A DNA stretch of 64,000 nt, from positions 88,297-152,296 of the forward strand of contig NZ_ASSJ01000041.1 in assembly GCF_000473895.1 (NCBI RefSeq), given 5' to 3'. Positions within the stretch are counted from its first letter, which is position 1, and every line of letters begins with the position of its first letter. Below, piece after piece: positions 18,168-26,594 of this stretch. Under the pieces are notes generated by a model that saw nothing but the letters and a program-made list of their open reading frames with translations, did not search any database and was not told where the DNA came from. Origin of the DNA: Rubidibacter lacunae KORDI 51-2 (lineage in GTDB: Bacteria; Cyanobacteriota; Cyanobacteriia; Cyanobacteriales; Rubidibacteraceae). The translations under genes and the position numbers were made by a program.

Positions 18168-18428
18168 CTAGTTCGTGGTGTCGGCGGGCGCGATCGAAGT
18201 CATGCGAACGCTCAAGCCGTTATCTGCTATGACGGCGGTGCATGTAACAGCGTCCGTCTTCGATCCCGCCCATACGATGGCAGCGCCTTCATTGTGCACT
18301 CGCATCGTCAGCTCGATCGCTCGGCCCTCAGTAATTCTGGGGAGAGAAGCCAAGCAATCAACCAAACGATCCATCGTATTGACGTTGTCATCAAAGACCA
18401 ACAGGACGTGCGTATCATCCGCCCGCAT
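18168..18428 (-). CDS. clpS2: ClpS2-type Clp protease adaptor
   Basis: An 86-residue ClpS-fold protein. Conserved blocks are HVLLVFDDNVNTMDRLVDCL and RAIELTMRVHNEGAAIV, matching the N-degron pocket region with its HxxG. The asparagine of the canonical NDD pocket triplet is Phe here (FDD), so substrate choice may differ from classic ClpS1. Cyanobacteria carry a second, divergent adaptor, ClpS2, which delivers substrates to ClpC, and this fits that type better. The ATG at 18428 is chosen over a TTG one codon earlier. It is monocistronic by position. Confidence 0.82.
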   Translation of the reverse strand: MRADDTHVLLVFDDNVNTMDRLVDCLASLPRITEGRAIELTMRVHNEGAAIVWAGSKTDAVTCTAVIADNGLSVRMTSIAPADTTN

Positions 18429-18906
18429 CAAGTGCCTAGCTCCTGGTCTGGCATCACGACCCTTAAAAAGGAATTAGCAAAGTGAGATCGCGGCCGAGGC
18501 AACAGAGACGAGTGCAACCAGTTGAAGGAATATCATGCATATTGCTCCTGTAGCTCCCAAATTTCATTGGCTTGAACTACCTGCAAGCCCGCCGTCTGGA
18601 GCAGACTCGAGGATCGATTTTACACGAGTGAAACTCGATTGGTGAAAGCTGGGCGAACTACTCTCTAGCAGCGAAGAAAGAAGGTTTGCTCGCCGCCGGG
18701 AGACTTCTCGGGCATTGACTGCAATCCTTGCGCAGTTGGTGCAAGCGTTCGTTTGATGTGTTTCCTGACGTGCATGCAATAACGCCAGCATCCCCAAATG
18801 AAACTGGTGATACTCTGCAGACCAAAGTTGTGTTTGGGTCACGGTGCGCGCATCAGATGTCAAGCAGACTGAATTCTCGACCGTACTCCAAGTAGGTGGG
18901 GCATAA
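18429..18906. other. Gene-free stretch between thrS and the ClpS2 gene
   Basis: No confident gene. A 36-codon frame at 18535-18645 on the + strand (MHIAPVAPKFHWLEL) has AAGGA 7 bases before its ATG and could be a small protein, but I recognise nothing in it. A longer frame on the opposite strand (18564-18863) lacks a ribosome site. Confidence 0.35.
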
Positions 18907-20742
18907 CTAGAAGGTGATGCGACGGGCGATCGTGTCCGTCAGCTTATCCAAGACCTCCGAAACGGGCAGCGATCCGAGTTCGCCATGGGCACGCGTGCGG
19001 ATGCTCAAATTGTTCGACTCCACTTCTTGCGCACCGACCACTGCCATCACGGGAATCTTTTCCTTCTCTGCGTTGCGAATCGACTTGCCCAAGCGCTCGC
19101 CGCTGGTATCCGCCTCGGCACGGATGCCGCGCGATCGCATCTGAATTGCAACCTGCTGCGCGTATTCCAAATGCGCGTCGCTGACCGGCAGCAACCGCAC
19201 TTGCACGGGCGCGAGCCAGAGCGGGAAATCCCCGGCATATTCCTCAATGAGGATGCCGATCAGGCGCTCTAAGGATCCAAACGGCGCGCGGTGAATCATC
19301 ACCGGACGCTGGCGCGAGCCATCTTCTGCCACGTAAGTTAAATCGAAGCGCTCTGGCAGGTTGTAATCGACCTGCACCGTCCCGAGCTGCCACTCGCGCT
19401 CCAGGGCATCGCGGAAGATGAAGTCTAGTTTTGGACCGTAAAAGGCAGCTTCGCCGATGCCCTCGAAATGTTCCATACCCATATGCTGGACAGCGCGGCG
19501 AATGGCATTCTCGGCCTTATTCCAGGCCTCTTCGGAGCCGATATATTTGTCGGAGTCCGGATCGCGGAAGCTCAAGCGCGCGCGGAAGTCCTTCAGCTGC
19601 AAACTCGTCAGCACCGACAGGATCAAGTCCACGACATTGAGAAACTCCGCGTCGAGCTGCTCCGGCGTCACGAATAAGTGCGAGTCGTCTACGGTGAAGC
19701 CGCGCACTCGCGTTAATCCGCCGAGTTCGCCCGACTGTTCGTATCGATACACCGTCCCGAACTCCGCTAACCGCAGCGGCAGATTCCGGTAAGACCGCAG
19801 CTCGTTCTTGTAAATCTGGATGTGGAACGGACAGTTCATCGGCTTGAGCACGAAGCCCAACTCCTCGGCAGCCGCTTCAGCCGACTCCGCCATCATCGGG
19901 AACATGTCTTCTTTGTACTTCTGCCAGTGTCCCGATGTTTTAAAGAGATCCACGCGCGCGATGTGTGGCGAAATCACCGGCAAGTAACCGCGCGCGACTT
20001 GCTCTTGCTTGAGGAAATCTTGCAGAAGGTCGCGCAAGATCGTGCCCTTCGGCGTCCACAGCGGCAGTCCCGGTCCGACCGGATCGGCAAACAGAAACAG
20101 TCCGAGTTCTTTCCCGAGCTTGCGATGGTCGCGACGTTGGGCTTCTTCCTTGCGGCGCTTGTATTCGGCTAACTGCTTGGGCGTTTCCCATGCCGTGCCG
20201 TAAATGCGTTGGAGCTGCTGCTTATTTTCGTCGCCGCGCCAGTACGCCCCGGCTACAGATTCGAGCGCGATCGCCTTGGGATTCAAATCAGCCGTTGATT
20301 CCAAGTGCGGTCCAGCACAGAGATCCCACCACTCGTCGCCGAGGTGATAAATCGAGATCGGATCGGTTTTGATATCTGCCAGAATCTCGAGCTTGTAGGG
20401 TTCCTGAATCTCGCGAATGCGGCGCTCGGCTTCTTCGCGGCTGACGACCTCGCGCACGACGGGCAACTTTTTCTTGACGATCTTGACCATCTCCTTTTGG
20501 ATGGCCTTCAGATCCTTGTCTGCAAAAGATTCCGGGCTATCGAAGTCGTAATAGAAACCGGCTTCTGTCCACGGTCCGATCGTGACCTGCGCCTTGGGGA
20601 ACAATCGCTGTACGGCCATTGCCAACACGTGCGATGCAGTATGGCGGATGCGCTTGAGCTGTTCGGACTCGCTCGTGCGGGGCAGGTGGATAGGTTCTGG
20701 AGACTGTTCGGCGCGCTCGGCACTCTGCTCGGCACTCTGCAT
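18907..20742 (-). CDS. thrS: Threonyl-tRNA synthetase (lacks TGS domain)
   Basis: Charges tRNA-Thr in the cytoplasm. The 611-residue protein starts with a short hydrophilic tail and then the editing domain, whose HxxxH is H34-T-A-S-H38; the ~60-residue TGS domain found in E. coli ThrRS is absent, as in cyanobacterial enzymes. The catalytic core has PMNCPFHIQIY and FGTVYRYEQSGELGGLTRVRG (quoted in pieces, class II motif 2) and MIHRAPFGSLERLIGIL (motif 3). A C-terminal anticodon-binding domain follows. A dispersed repeat copy lies about 175 bases upstream. Confidence 0.95.
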   Translation of the reverse strand: MQSAEQSAERAEQSPEPIHLPRTSESEQLKRIRHTASHVLAMAVQRLFPKAQVTIGPWTEAGFYYDFDSPESFADKDLKAIQKEMVKIVKKKLPVVREVVSREEAERRIREIQEPYKLEILADIKTDPISIYHLGDEWWDLCAGPHLESTADLNPKAIALESVAGAYWRGDENKQQLQRIYGTAWETPKQLAEYKRRKEEAQRRDHRKLGKELGLFLFADPVGPGLPLWTPKGTILRDLLQDFLKQEQVARGYLPVISPHIARVDLFKTSGHWQKYKEDMFPMMAESAEAAAEELGFVLKPMNCPFHIQIYKNELRSYRNLPLRLAEFGTVYRYEQSGELGGLTRVRGFTVDDSHLFVTPEQLDAEFLNVVDLILSVLTSLQLKDFRARLSFRDPDSDKYIGSEEAWNKAENAIRRAVQHMGMEHFEGIGEAAFYGPKLDFIFRDALEREWQLGTVQVDYNLPERFDLTYVAEDGSRQRPVMIHRAPFGSLERLIGILIEEYAGDFPLWLAPVQVRLLPVSDAHLEYAQQVAIQMRSRGIRAEADTSGERLGKSIRNAEKEKIPVMAVVGAQEVESNNLSIRTRAHGELGSLPVSEVLDKLTDTIARRITF

Positions 20743-21195
20743 GGCTTGCCCTGTCTGTCTGAGCTCGTTCGGATTCGGAAAATGCTTTGAAAGGGCGTTC
20801 GCGGTGATTCAGTGCATCCAAAAAAGTAATGCGAGGGCAGCGCAAACGCGATTTATTCTACCTTAGCAATCGCCCCCGAACCGATTCGAACGGGCAAACT
20901 GAGAAAAACAAACGCATACAGCTTTTCTGCGCCAGGACCGAATTCAGGCTTTAGCGAACTGGATTGCTGGAACCTAGCTCTTTGTTCACAGCCAGTCCAG
21001 ATCGAGCCTCGCCGATCGCGAAAATCGTGCCGTGATTCCGAGTATGAGTTTGCCCTAGCGAACTGAGCCACTGAGTCTCATACAGGAGTCGCTCGTTAGT
21101 AAGAGGTCCGCTGCGAGCCGGGGAGCGATAATAATAAATGAATATAAAATTTGCAGATGCCTCCCAATACGCCCTAATAAGTGCGTCGTTTAAAC
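20743..21195. other. Intergenic region between divergent thrS and DUF2605 gene
   Basis: About 450 bases with no gene. It contains copy 3 of the dispersed repeat (20918-21060) and presumably the promoters of both flanking genes. Confidence 0.5.
20918..21060 (-). repeat. Dispersed ~150-bp repeat, copy 3
   Basis: Aligns along its length with 10889-11040: CGCATACAG, TTTAGCGAACTGGAT, GAACCTAGCTCTTTG, GTGATTCCGAG and TTTGCCCTAGCG match in order and spacing. It lies upstream of thrS on the same relative strand as the other copies to the cyclase genes, but at a locus with no other similarity, so it is a dispersed family and not only part of the cyclase duplication. Confidence 0.65.
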
Positions 21196-21555
21196 ATGCA
21201 GCCATCACCTCACTCAGACGACCATCGCGCGGTGCTCAAGGCAGTTTTGGGACCCCTCCTCGCAGACTTTCAGTATTGGTTTTCCCGCTCGCGCGACATG
21301 CTTGAAACGCGGGACCTGCCAATGTTGCAACCAGAGGAGCGCGATCGCTTGTTGGAGCGCCTCAAGCAAGCACAGCTGGAAGTAACGGCGGCGGAAGGGC
21401 TGTTTCGCGCGACCGACGGTGCGGTGGGGATCGACATGAACGCAGTGGCACCGTGGCACCAGCTCGTCACCGAATGCTGGCGAGTGTCGGCACTGAGCCG
21501 CCAATCGACGGGGATAACCGAGGCAGATCGAACGGACGAGTCTGCTGAAGCATGA
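21196..21555 (+). CDS. DUF2605 family protein
   Basis: About 119 residues of a cyanobacterial family of unknown function. Recognisable blocks are VLGPLLADFQYWFSRSRDML, EERDRLLERLKQAQLEV, GLFRATDGAVGIDM and WHQLVTECW. It is predicted soluble and helical. I use the ATG at 21196; a GTG five codons earlier is also possible and no clear ribosome site separates them. A DUF2973 gene follows 268 bases downstream on the same strand, a pairing I recall from other cyanobacteria. Confidence 0.82.
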   Translation: MQPSPHSDDHRAVLKAVLGPLLADFQYWFSRSRDMLETRDLPMLQPEERDRLLERLKQAQLEVTAAEGLFRATDGAVGIDMNAVAPWHQLVTECWRVSALSRQSTGITEADRTDESAEA

Positions 21556-21823
21556 CCCCGTATCTTATTGGGAAATTGGCTCACCTCCCGCCAGATGTAA
21601 CGTGAGGCAGCAGGAACAAGATGCTGTTTCCCATTGCACCCTAGCGAGCCTTACCATGTGTATGAGGATTTACAAAATATTTTGGGAGTTCGGGGAAATC
21701 ACTCGGGCACCATCCAGCTTTCTGCGGCAGCTAGAGAACCTTGACCTGTAGCTCCTCACTTCCATTATCCTTGACAGTCATCGCGGCGCATCAGCGATCC
21801 GCCTTTAGAACCCGAAAGCGACT

Positions 21824-22129
21824 ATGCTACACCTTCTTTACATCCTTGCATTTTCGATTATTGCTTTCCTTGCGGTCAGCAATCTCATCCGCAGCATGGT
21901 TAGTGTCAATAGCGAGCCCCAGATTTCAACTGCCCGCCGGCGCCCGCCTACCCCTGAACCCATTCACCCGGAGCTGCTGGACGAGCGGGGTCGCCCGATC
22001 GACGAGCCGCTACTCGTGATGCGATCGGTCAGTGTCGAGGATGCACGCGAGAAACTCGACGCGTTGTATGAGAACTCGCCTGGAGTTTCCCGCGACGATG
22101 ACGACACCGATCGCGCGACCGCTCACTAG
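21824..22129 (+). CDS. DUF2973 family small membrane protein
   Basis: A 101-residue protein with one N-terminal membrane segment (LLYILAFSIIAFLAVSNLI), a proline-rich linker and a conserved cytosolic tail HPELLDERGRPIDEPLLVMR then SVEDAREKLDALYENSPG, the hallmarks of the cyanobacterial DUF2973 family as I know it. Function is unknown. It lies downstream of the DUF2605 gene in the same direction. Confidence 0.85.
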   Translation: MLHLLYILAFSIIAFLAVSNLIRSMVSVNSEPQISTARRRPPTPEPIHPELLDERGRPIDEPLLVMRSVSVEDAREKLDALYENSPGVSRDDDDTDRATAH

Positions 22130-22170
22130 TTCTAGCTGTTCTCGACTCAATTTGACATTGCAATTTTTTA

Positions 22171-22220
22171 GAGCTCTGCAGGTTCGGCTTGATAACAAGC
22201 GAGAACTGCAGAGCTTAATA
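22171..22220 (+). terminator. Long hairpin after the DUF2973 gene
   Basis: AGCTCTGCAG-g-TTC pairs with GAACTGCAGAGCT, and an inner GCTT / AAGC pair extends the stem around a 6-base loop. It lies 40 bases past the DUF2973 stop. There is no downstream T run, so it may be only an RNA-stabilising or Rho-assisted end. Confidence 0.45.
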
Positions 22221-22311
22221 TTCATGCGCTATCTGACCCTTCTTAAAGCGCTTTCTTAAACCTGTAAGGCTTGGCAAGCTGGGGGTGCTCGCATCCTCCC
22301 ATCCACCGGAA

Positions 22312-22344
22312 AGGGGTCCGAGCCCTTCGCGGCATCGAACCCCT
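22312..22344 (-). terminator. Hairpin downstream of tRNA-Pro
   Basis: AGGGGTCCGA and TCGAACCCCT form a 10-bp stem with one mismatch that can pair as G-U in RNA, about 20 bases past the tRNA 3' end on the minus strand. It is followed by a short T-containing stretch. Confidence 0.45.
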
Positions 22345-22366
22345 CTTAAACGAGTATTCCTAGCGA

Positions 22367-22440
<74 letters not shown>

Positions 22441-22560
22441 CTTTGAACCTAACCAGGATAGCACGCATCCTCGACAATGCTGTTAGTCCCTGGTTGATAG
22501 CATACGGAAAGTCCAAACTCATCACCACAGATTGCGATAATCGATCGCCAAAATAGAAAC

Positions 22561-23457
22561 GTGACAGTAAAACCAGACTGGCTGCGAGTTAAAGCTCCTC
22601 AGCAACAGCGCGTTGGTAGCGTCAAGGCAATCCTGCGCGACCTCGGTCTCAACACCGTGTGCGAAGAAGCCTCTTGCCCCAATATTGGTGAGTGCTTCCA
22701 CAACGGAACGGCAACGTTTCTGATTATGGGTCCGGCCTGCACGCGCGCCTGTCCTTATTGCGACATCGATTTCGAGAAGCGCCCGCAAGCCCTCGATCCG
22801 CTGGAACCGCTGAACCTTGCCGAAGCTGTGTCGCGCCTGGGACTTGCCCACGTCGTGATCACGTCGGTCAATCGCGACGATTTGCACGATGGTGGAGCGG
22901 CTCAGTTTGTTCGCAGTATTGACGCAATTCGCAAAGTCTCGCCGCAGACGACAATCGAATTGTTAATCCCCGACCTCTGCGGGAACTGGGACGCATTGGC
23001 GGCGATTCTGCGCGCCGAGCCAGACGTACTCAACCACAATACCGAGACGGTCTCGCGTCTCTATCGCCGCGTGCGCCCGCAGGGAGATTACCGGCGATCG
23101 CTCGACCTGTTGCAAGCCGCGCGCCAGCTTGCACCGTGGGTTTACACCAAGTCCGGGATCATGGTCGGCTGGGACGAAACCGATGCCGAAGTCCGGCAGG
23201 TGATGCGCGACCTGCGGGCAGTCGATTGCGATATCCTGACCGTCGGACAATATTTGCAACCGACGCAAAAGCACCTGGGCGTTCGGCAATTCGTAACGCC
23301 CGAGCAATTTGCCACTTGGCAAGCTTACGGGGAAGAGATCGGCTTCCTACAGGTCGTATCCTCACCGCTGACGCGGAGTTCTTATCACGCCGAGCAGGTG
23401 CGATCGCTGATGGAGCGCTACCCGCGCGCGAAAGCATCGCGATCGCCGAATACGTGA
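22561..23457 (+). CDS. lipA: Lipoyl synthase
   Basis: Radical SAM enzyme that inserts two sulfurs into octanoyl groups on lipoyl domains. The 298-residue protein has the auxiliary-cluster cysteines in [12 protein letters not shown], the radical [11 protein letters not shown] motif and the C-terminal RSSYHA that ligates the auxiliary cluster. The start is GTG at 22561. fmt follows after 9 bases, so the two are probably cotranscribed. Cyanobacteria often have two lipA genes; this may be one of them. Confidence 0.95.
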   Translation: MTVKPDWLRVKAPQQQRVGSVKAILRDLGLNTVCEEASCPNIGECFHNGTATFLIMGPACTRACPYCDIDFEKRPQALDPLEPLNLAEAVSRLGLAHVVITSVNRDDLHDGGAAQFVRSIDAIRKVSPQTTIELLIPDLCGNWDALAAILRAEPDVLNHNTETVSRLYRRVRPQGDYRRSLDLLQAARQLAPWVYTKSGIMVGWDETDAEVRQVMRDLRAVDCDILTVGQYLQPTQKHLGVRQFVTPEQFATWQAYGEEIGFLQVVSSPLTRSSYHAEQVRSLMERYPRAKASRSPNT

Positions 23458-23466
23458 GGCAAGGAC

Positions 23467-24465
23467 ATGAGAATCGTCTTTTTTGGGACGCCAGCATTTG
23501 CAGTTCCGACGCTGCAGCAGCTGTTGGCGCGATCGGAGTTCGAGGTTGTTGCAGCTGTTACGCAGCCGGACAAACGGCGCGGGCGCGGGAAACAGGTGAT
23601 GCCGTCACCGGTCAAACAGCTTGCCGAAGAGCAGGGGATTCCCGTGTGGCAGCCGCGCCGCATTAAGAAGGACCAACCGACGCTCGAGCGGTTGCGTCAG
23701 GCGGCAGCCGATGCCTTTGTTGTCGTGGCTTACGGGCAGATTCTCTCCCAGGCAATCCTCGATATGCCGCGCTTGGGTTGCGTCAACGTTCACGGCTCGC
23801 TGCTACCGAAGTATCGCGGTGCGGCACCGATTCAATGGTGCTTGCACGCCGGCGAGACCGAGACCGGCATTGCGACAATGCTGATGGATGCAGGTATGGA
23901 TACAGGTGCGGTATTGCTGAAAGCGAGCGTGCCGATCGCCTGGGGGGAAAATGCTTGGCAGTTGGGCGATCGCCTGGCGGATCTCGGGGCGACGCTGCTC
24001 GTTGAGACGCTCCTGAAGCTCGAGCGCGGCGACATCGAACCCCTGCCGCAAGATAGCAAATTAGCAACCTACGCGCCGCTCATCCAGAAAGCGGACTACG
24101 CCCTTGACTGGTCGCGAACGGCGATCGCGCTCCACAACCAAGTGCGCGCGTTCTATCCCAGCTGCACGGCAACCTACGCCGACAAACCGTTAAAAATACT
24201 CCAGACCGTGCCGTTGACCTCTGCCGCGAGCGCGAACGCAAACCTGCTGCCTAACATTGCGGCACTGCAAGCGATCGCATTCCCTGAAGGGGCACCGGGA
24301 GAAGTCGTCCATCTGGCAAAGCAACTCGGTCCTGTCGTGCGGACGGGCGGGGGCGTGCTTTTGCTGAGTAAAGTGCAGCCGAGCGGCAAGAAACCGCAAT
24401 CCGGCTGGGATTTTGTCAACGGCACGCGCGTCCGAGTTGGCGAACGCCTTGGCGGCAGTCTTTAG
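23467..24465 (+). CDS. fmt: Methionyl-tRNA formyltransferase
   Basis: Formylates initiator Met-tRNA using 10-formyl-THF. The 332-residue protein starts [16 protein letters not shown] and has the catalytic block [18 protein letters not shown] with the signature SLLPKYRGA, then MDAGMDTG. The C-terminal OB-like tRNA-binding domain follows and is slightly longer than in E. coli. It is 9 bases after lipA. Confidence 0.95.
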   Translation: MRIVFFGTPAFAVPTLQQLLARSEFEVVAAVTQPDKRRGRGKQVMPSPVKQLAEEQGIPVWQPRRIKKDQPTLERLRQAAADAFVVVAYGQILSQAILDMPRLGCVNVHGSLLPKYRGAAPIQWCLHAGETETGIATMLMDAGMDTGAVLLKASVPIAWGENAWQLGDRLADLGATLLVETLLKLERGDIEPLPQDSKLATYAPLIQKADYALDWSRTAIALHNQVRAFYPSCTATYADKPLKILQTVPLTSAASANANLLPNIAALQAIAFPEGAPGEVVHLAKQLGPVVRTGGGVLLLSKVQPSGKKPQSGWDFVNGTRVRVGERLGGSL

Positions 24466-24579
24466 TAACTCAACCGCCGTAATAAAATCGATGGGGCAGG
24501 CGTCAGCGCGCGAGCGGCAATGCTCCCAATGCCTTCAACCCAGAGTTCATAAGAGATTTCTGAATCACAAGACTTCCCT

Positions 24580-26109
24580 ATGGGTAATGCTCGCCAACAA
24601 GCTATTTTCCGACGGTTGCGCCCACTCGATCGCGTCGCGCTTCTTACCATTGCCACCCTCGGCAGCGCGATCGTTTTATTGCTGGGCAGCCCGCTCGCCT
24701 GCGGTCGGAATTGTTCCTGGCTCAGCCGCCCGCGCGTGCGAGACTTCACCTGGGACGAGGGGCGCATCGGCCGCCAGGATCGGGCATTCATTCTGACTTT
24801 CGACCGCCCGATGGATCGCGAGAGCGTTGAAGACGGTCTGAAAATCGTGCCGCCATTACCGGGGAAGTTTAGTTGGTCGGGACGGCGGATGGCTTACACG
24901 CTGGCGGCGGCGGCACCCTACGGAACGACCTTCGAGCTAACACTAGACGGAGCCCGCGCCCGGGCAAGTGATGGCATGGGTAATGCCGTGCAAATGTACC
25001 GCAGTTCATTTCGGACGCGCGATCGCGCCTTTGCCTATATCGGCGTTCAGGGTGAAGAGCAAGGCCGGCTCGTGCTCTACAACTTGACACGACAAGAAAA
25101 GACTATCTTGACGCCGCTCGAACTAGTCGTGACCGATTTTAAGCCTTATCCCGAAGGCGATCGCATCCTGTTTGCTGCAACCTCACGTCGAGATTGGCGG
25201 CAGGGCTTATTTCTAGACGTGCAGCTTTACGACGTCACGACCGGTGCAAACCTGCCCGATGCAACAGCAGCTGCCGACAAACTCTCATCGGGAAAAACCG
25301 AGTTGGTGCTCGACCACCGCACCCATCGCATCCTGCAGTTCGACCTCGGACCGGACGGCGAAACGGTGGTGGTAAGGCGAGCAAACCGCAAGGATCCAGC
25401 CGACTTCGGGTTGTGGGTCCTGAGCGACAAGCAGCTGCGACCGCTGAACAATCCCCAGGGTGGAGATTTTACGATCGCCCCCGACGGACAGACGCTGGCC
25501 ATGGCCCAAGGAGAAGGTATCGCATTGCTGCCGTTGGATCCGGACGGACAGACGCTGGATTTCCTGCCGGCATACGGACTGGTGCTGGATTTTGCGCCCG
25601 ACGGGACGGCTGCGGCTATGGTGAACTTCAACACCGATGCGCCCGAGCTGAAATACGTGCGCTCGCTGCATCTAGTAACCAACCAGGGAACGCAACAGAA
25701 ACTTCTGGAAACTGATGGCACGATCCGCTCCTGCCAATTCGCTCCGACAGTTGAGGACTTGTATTGCTTGCTGACGCGCTTGGAAACCGACGAGACTCAG
25801 AATTTAGTGGAGATTCCATACCTGTTGGCAATCGACTTAGCAACAGCTGAGCGAGTGCCGCTCCTGGGGTGGCCGGGACCGCAGCCGAATATTCACTTCG
25901 ACCTCGCACCGGATGGCCTGGGGTTGCTGTTCGATCAGATCGAAACAGTTGCCCAACCCCTCAGCCCCGATGCCCCACGCGCCGACTCGGGTGAAGCGAT
26001 CGCCGGCAGCCGCTTGTGGTTGCTGTTGCCATCAACTGTATCGGATACCGACGCACCCGAATTTGAGGAACTTCCCCTCTTGGGCTACCGCCCGCAGTGG
26101 TTGCCGTAG
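24580..26109 (+). CDS. Membrane-anchored Ig-like / WD40-like propeller protein
   Basis: A 509-residue protein with an N-terminal hydrophobic segment (VALLTIATLGSAIVLLLGS, residues ~19-37), then an SbsA-type Ig-like domain (FILTFDRPMDRESVEDGLKI to SSFRTRDRAF), then repeated strand-turn units with motifs such as FTIAPDGQTLAMAQ, LDFAPDGTAAAM and FDLAPDGLGLLF that suggest a TolB/PD40-like beta-propeller. It is likely anchored in the inner membrane with the propeller in the periplasm. The function is unknown. It is the third rightward gene after lipA-fmt, 114 bases behind. Confidence 0.75.
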   Translation: MGNARQQAIFRRLRPLDRVALLTIATLGSAIVLLLGSPLACGRNCSWLSRPRVRDFTWDEGRIGRQDRAFILTFDRPMDRESVEDGLKIVPPLPGKFSWSGRRMAYTLAAAAPYGTTFELTLDGARARASDGMGNAVQMYRSSFRTRDRAFAYIGVQGEEQGRLVLYNLTRQEKTILTPLELVVTDFKPYPEGDRILFAATSRRDWRQGLFLDVQLYDVTTGANLPDATAAADKLSSGKTELVLDHRTHRILQFDLGPDGETVVVRRANRKDPADFGLWVLSDKQLRPLNNPQGGDFTIAPDGQTLAMAQGEGIALLPLDPDGQTLDFLPAYGLVLDFAPDGTAAAMVNFNTDAPELKYVRSLHLVTNQGTQQKLLETDGTIRSCQFAPTVEDLYCLLTRLETDETQNLVEIPYLLAIDLATAERVPLLGWPGPQPNIHFDLAPDGLGLLFDQIETVAQPLSPDAPRADSGEAIAGSRLWLLLPSTVSDTDAPEFEELPLLGYRPQWLP

Positions 26110-26594
26110 ACTTACTGCTGCGTCAAGCAAGACCTCAGGAGTTGTTGCCCTCTAGCCTGGATTATTCACGAAGATTTTGAAGTAGCCTCAAACCCTTGCT
26201 CTGACTAGGCTCCAATCTACGTGTATAGAAACGCACTGTCATTGAGCGAAAAAGTCTGCAAGCCTTGAACGGCTATAGGTTTAGGGTCTCCGCATAAGAG
26301 TTCATGAATAATCCAGGCTAGACCCCTATCAGAACGGGCGCTCGGAGTTAGCCTAGTTTGAGAGCTTGACACAGCATTCGGATAAGACCTCTCACCCCGC
26401 TTCAGTTAGGTAAGGGGGAGCAAAAAAGTCGCTCTGTTCTTCCTGTGTTTTCAGAATAATTTACGAGCTCGCTCAAACGAAGATCTGTCGTTACTTTTTA
26501 GTACTAGCCAAATTTGATTTTGCCATCAAGATAATGCCGATCCCGATGTTGACGTGCCGGTATTGCGATCGCGGGCAATTATGCCGGCCCGGCA
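26110..26594. other. Intergenic region between convergent genes, with a MITE
   Basis: It contains the CTAG-flanked MITE (26156-26317). The remaining 270 bases before the dnaG stop show nothing recognisable. Confidence 0.5.
26156..26317. mobile_element. CTAG-flanked MITE, copy 1
   Basis: A 162-bp element with ends CCTGGATTATTCA / TGAATAATCCAGG and a 4-bp CTAG duplication (26152-26155, 26318-26321). It matches the element at 42668-42830 across its length. It has no coding capacity. The ends recall IS1380-type elements, but I could not verify that. Confidence 0.9.

Noticed and set aside
18564..18863. Leftward 99-codon frame between thrS and clpS2
   Set aside because: No ribosome site and low-complexity Ser-rich end; not recognised.
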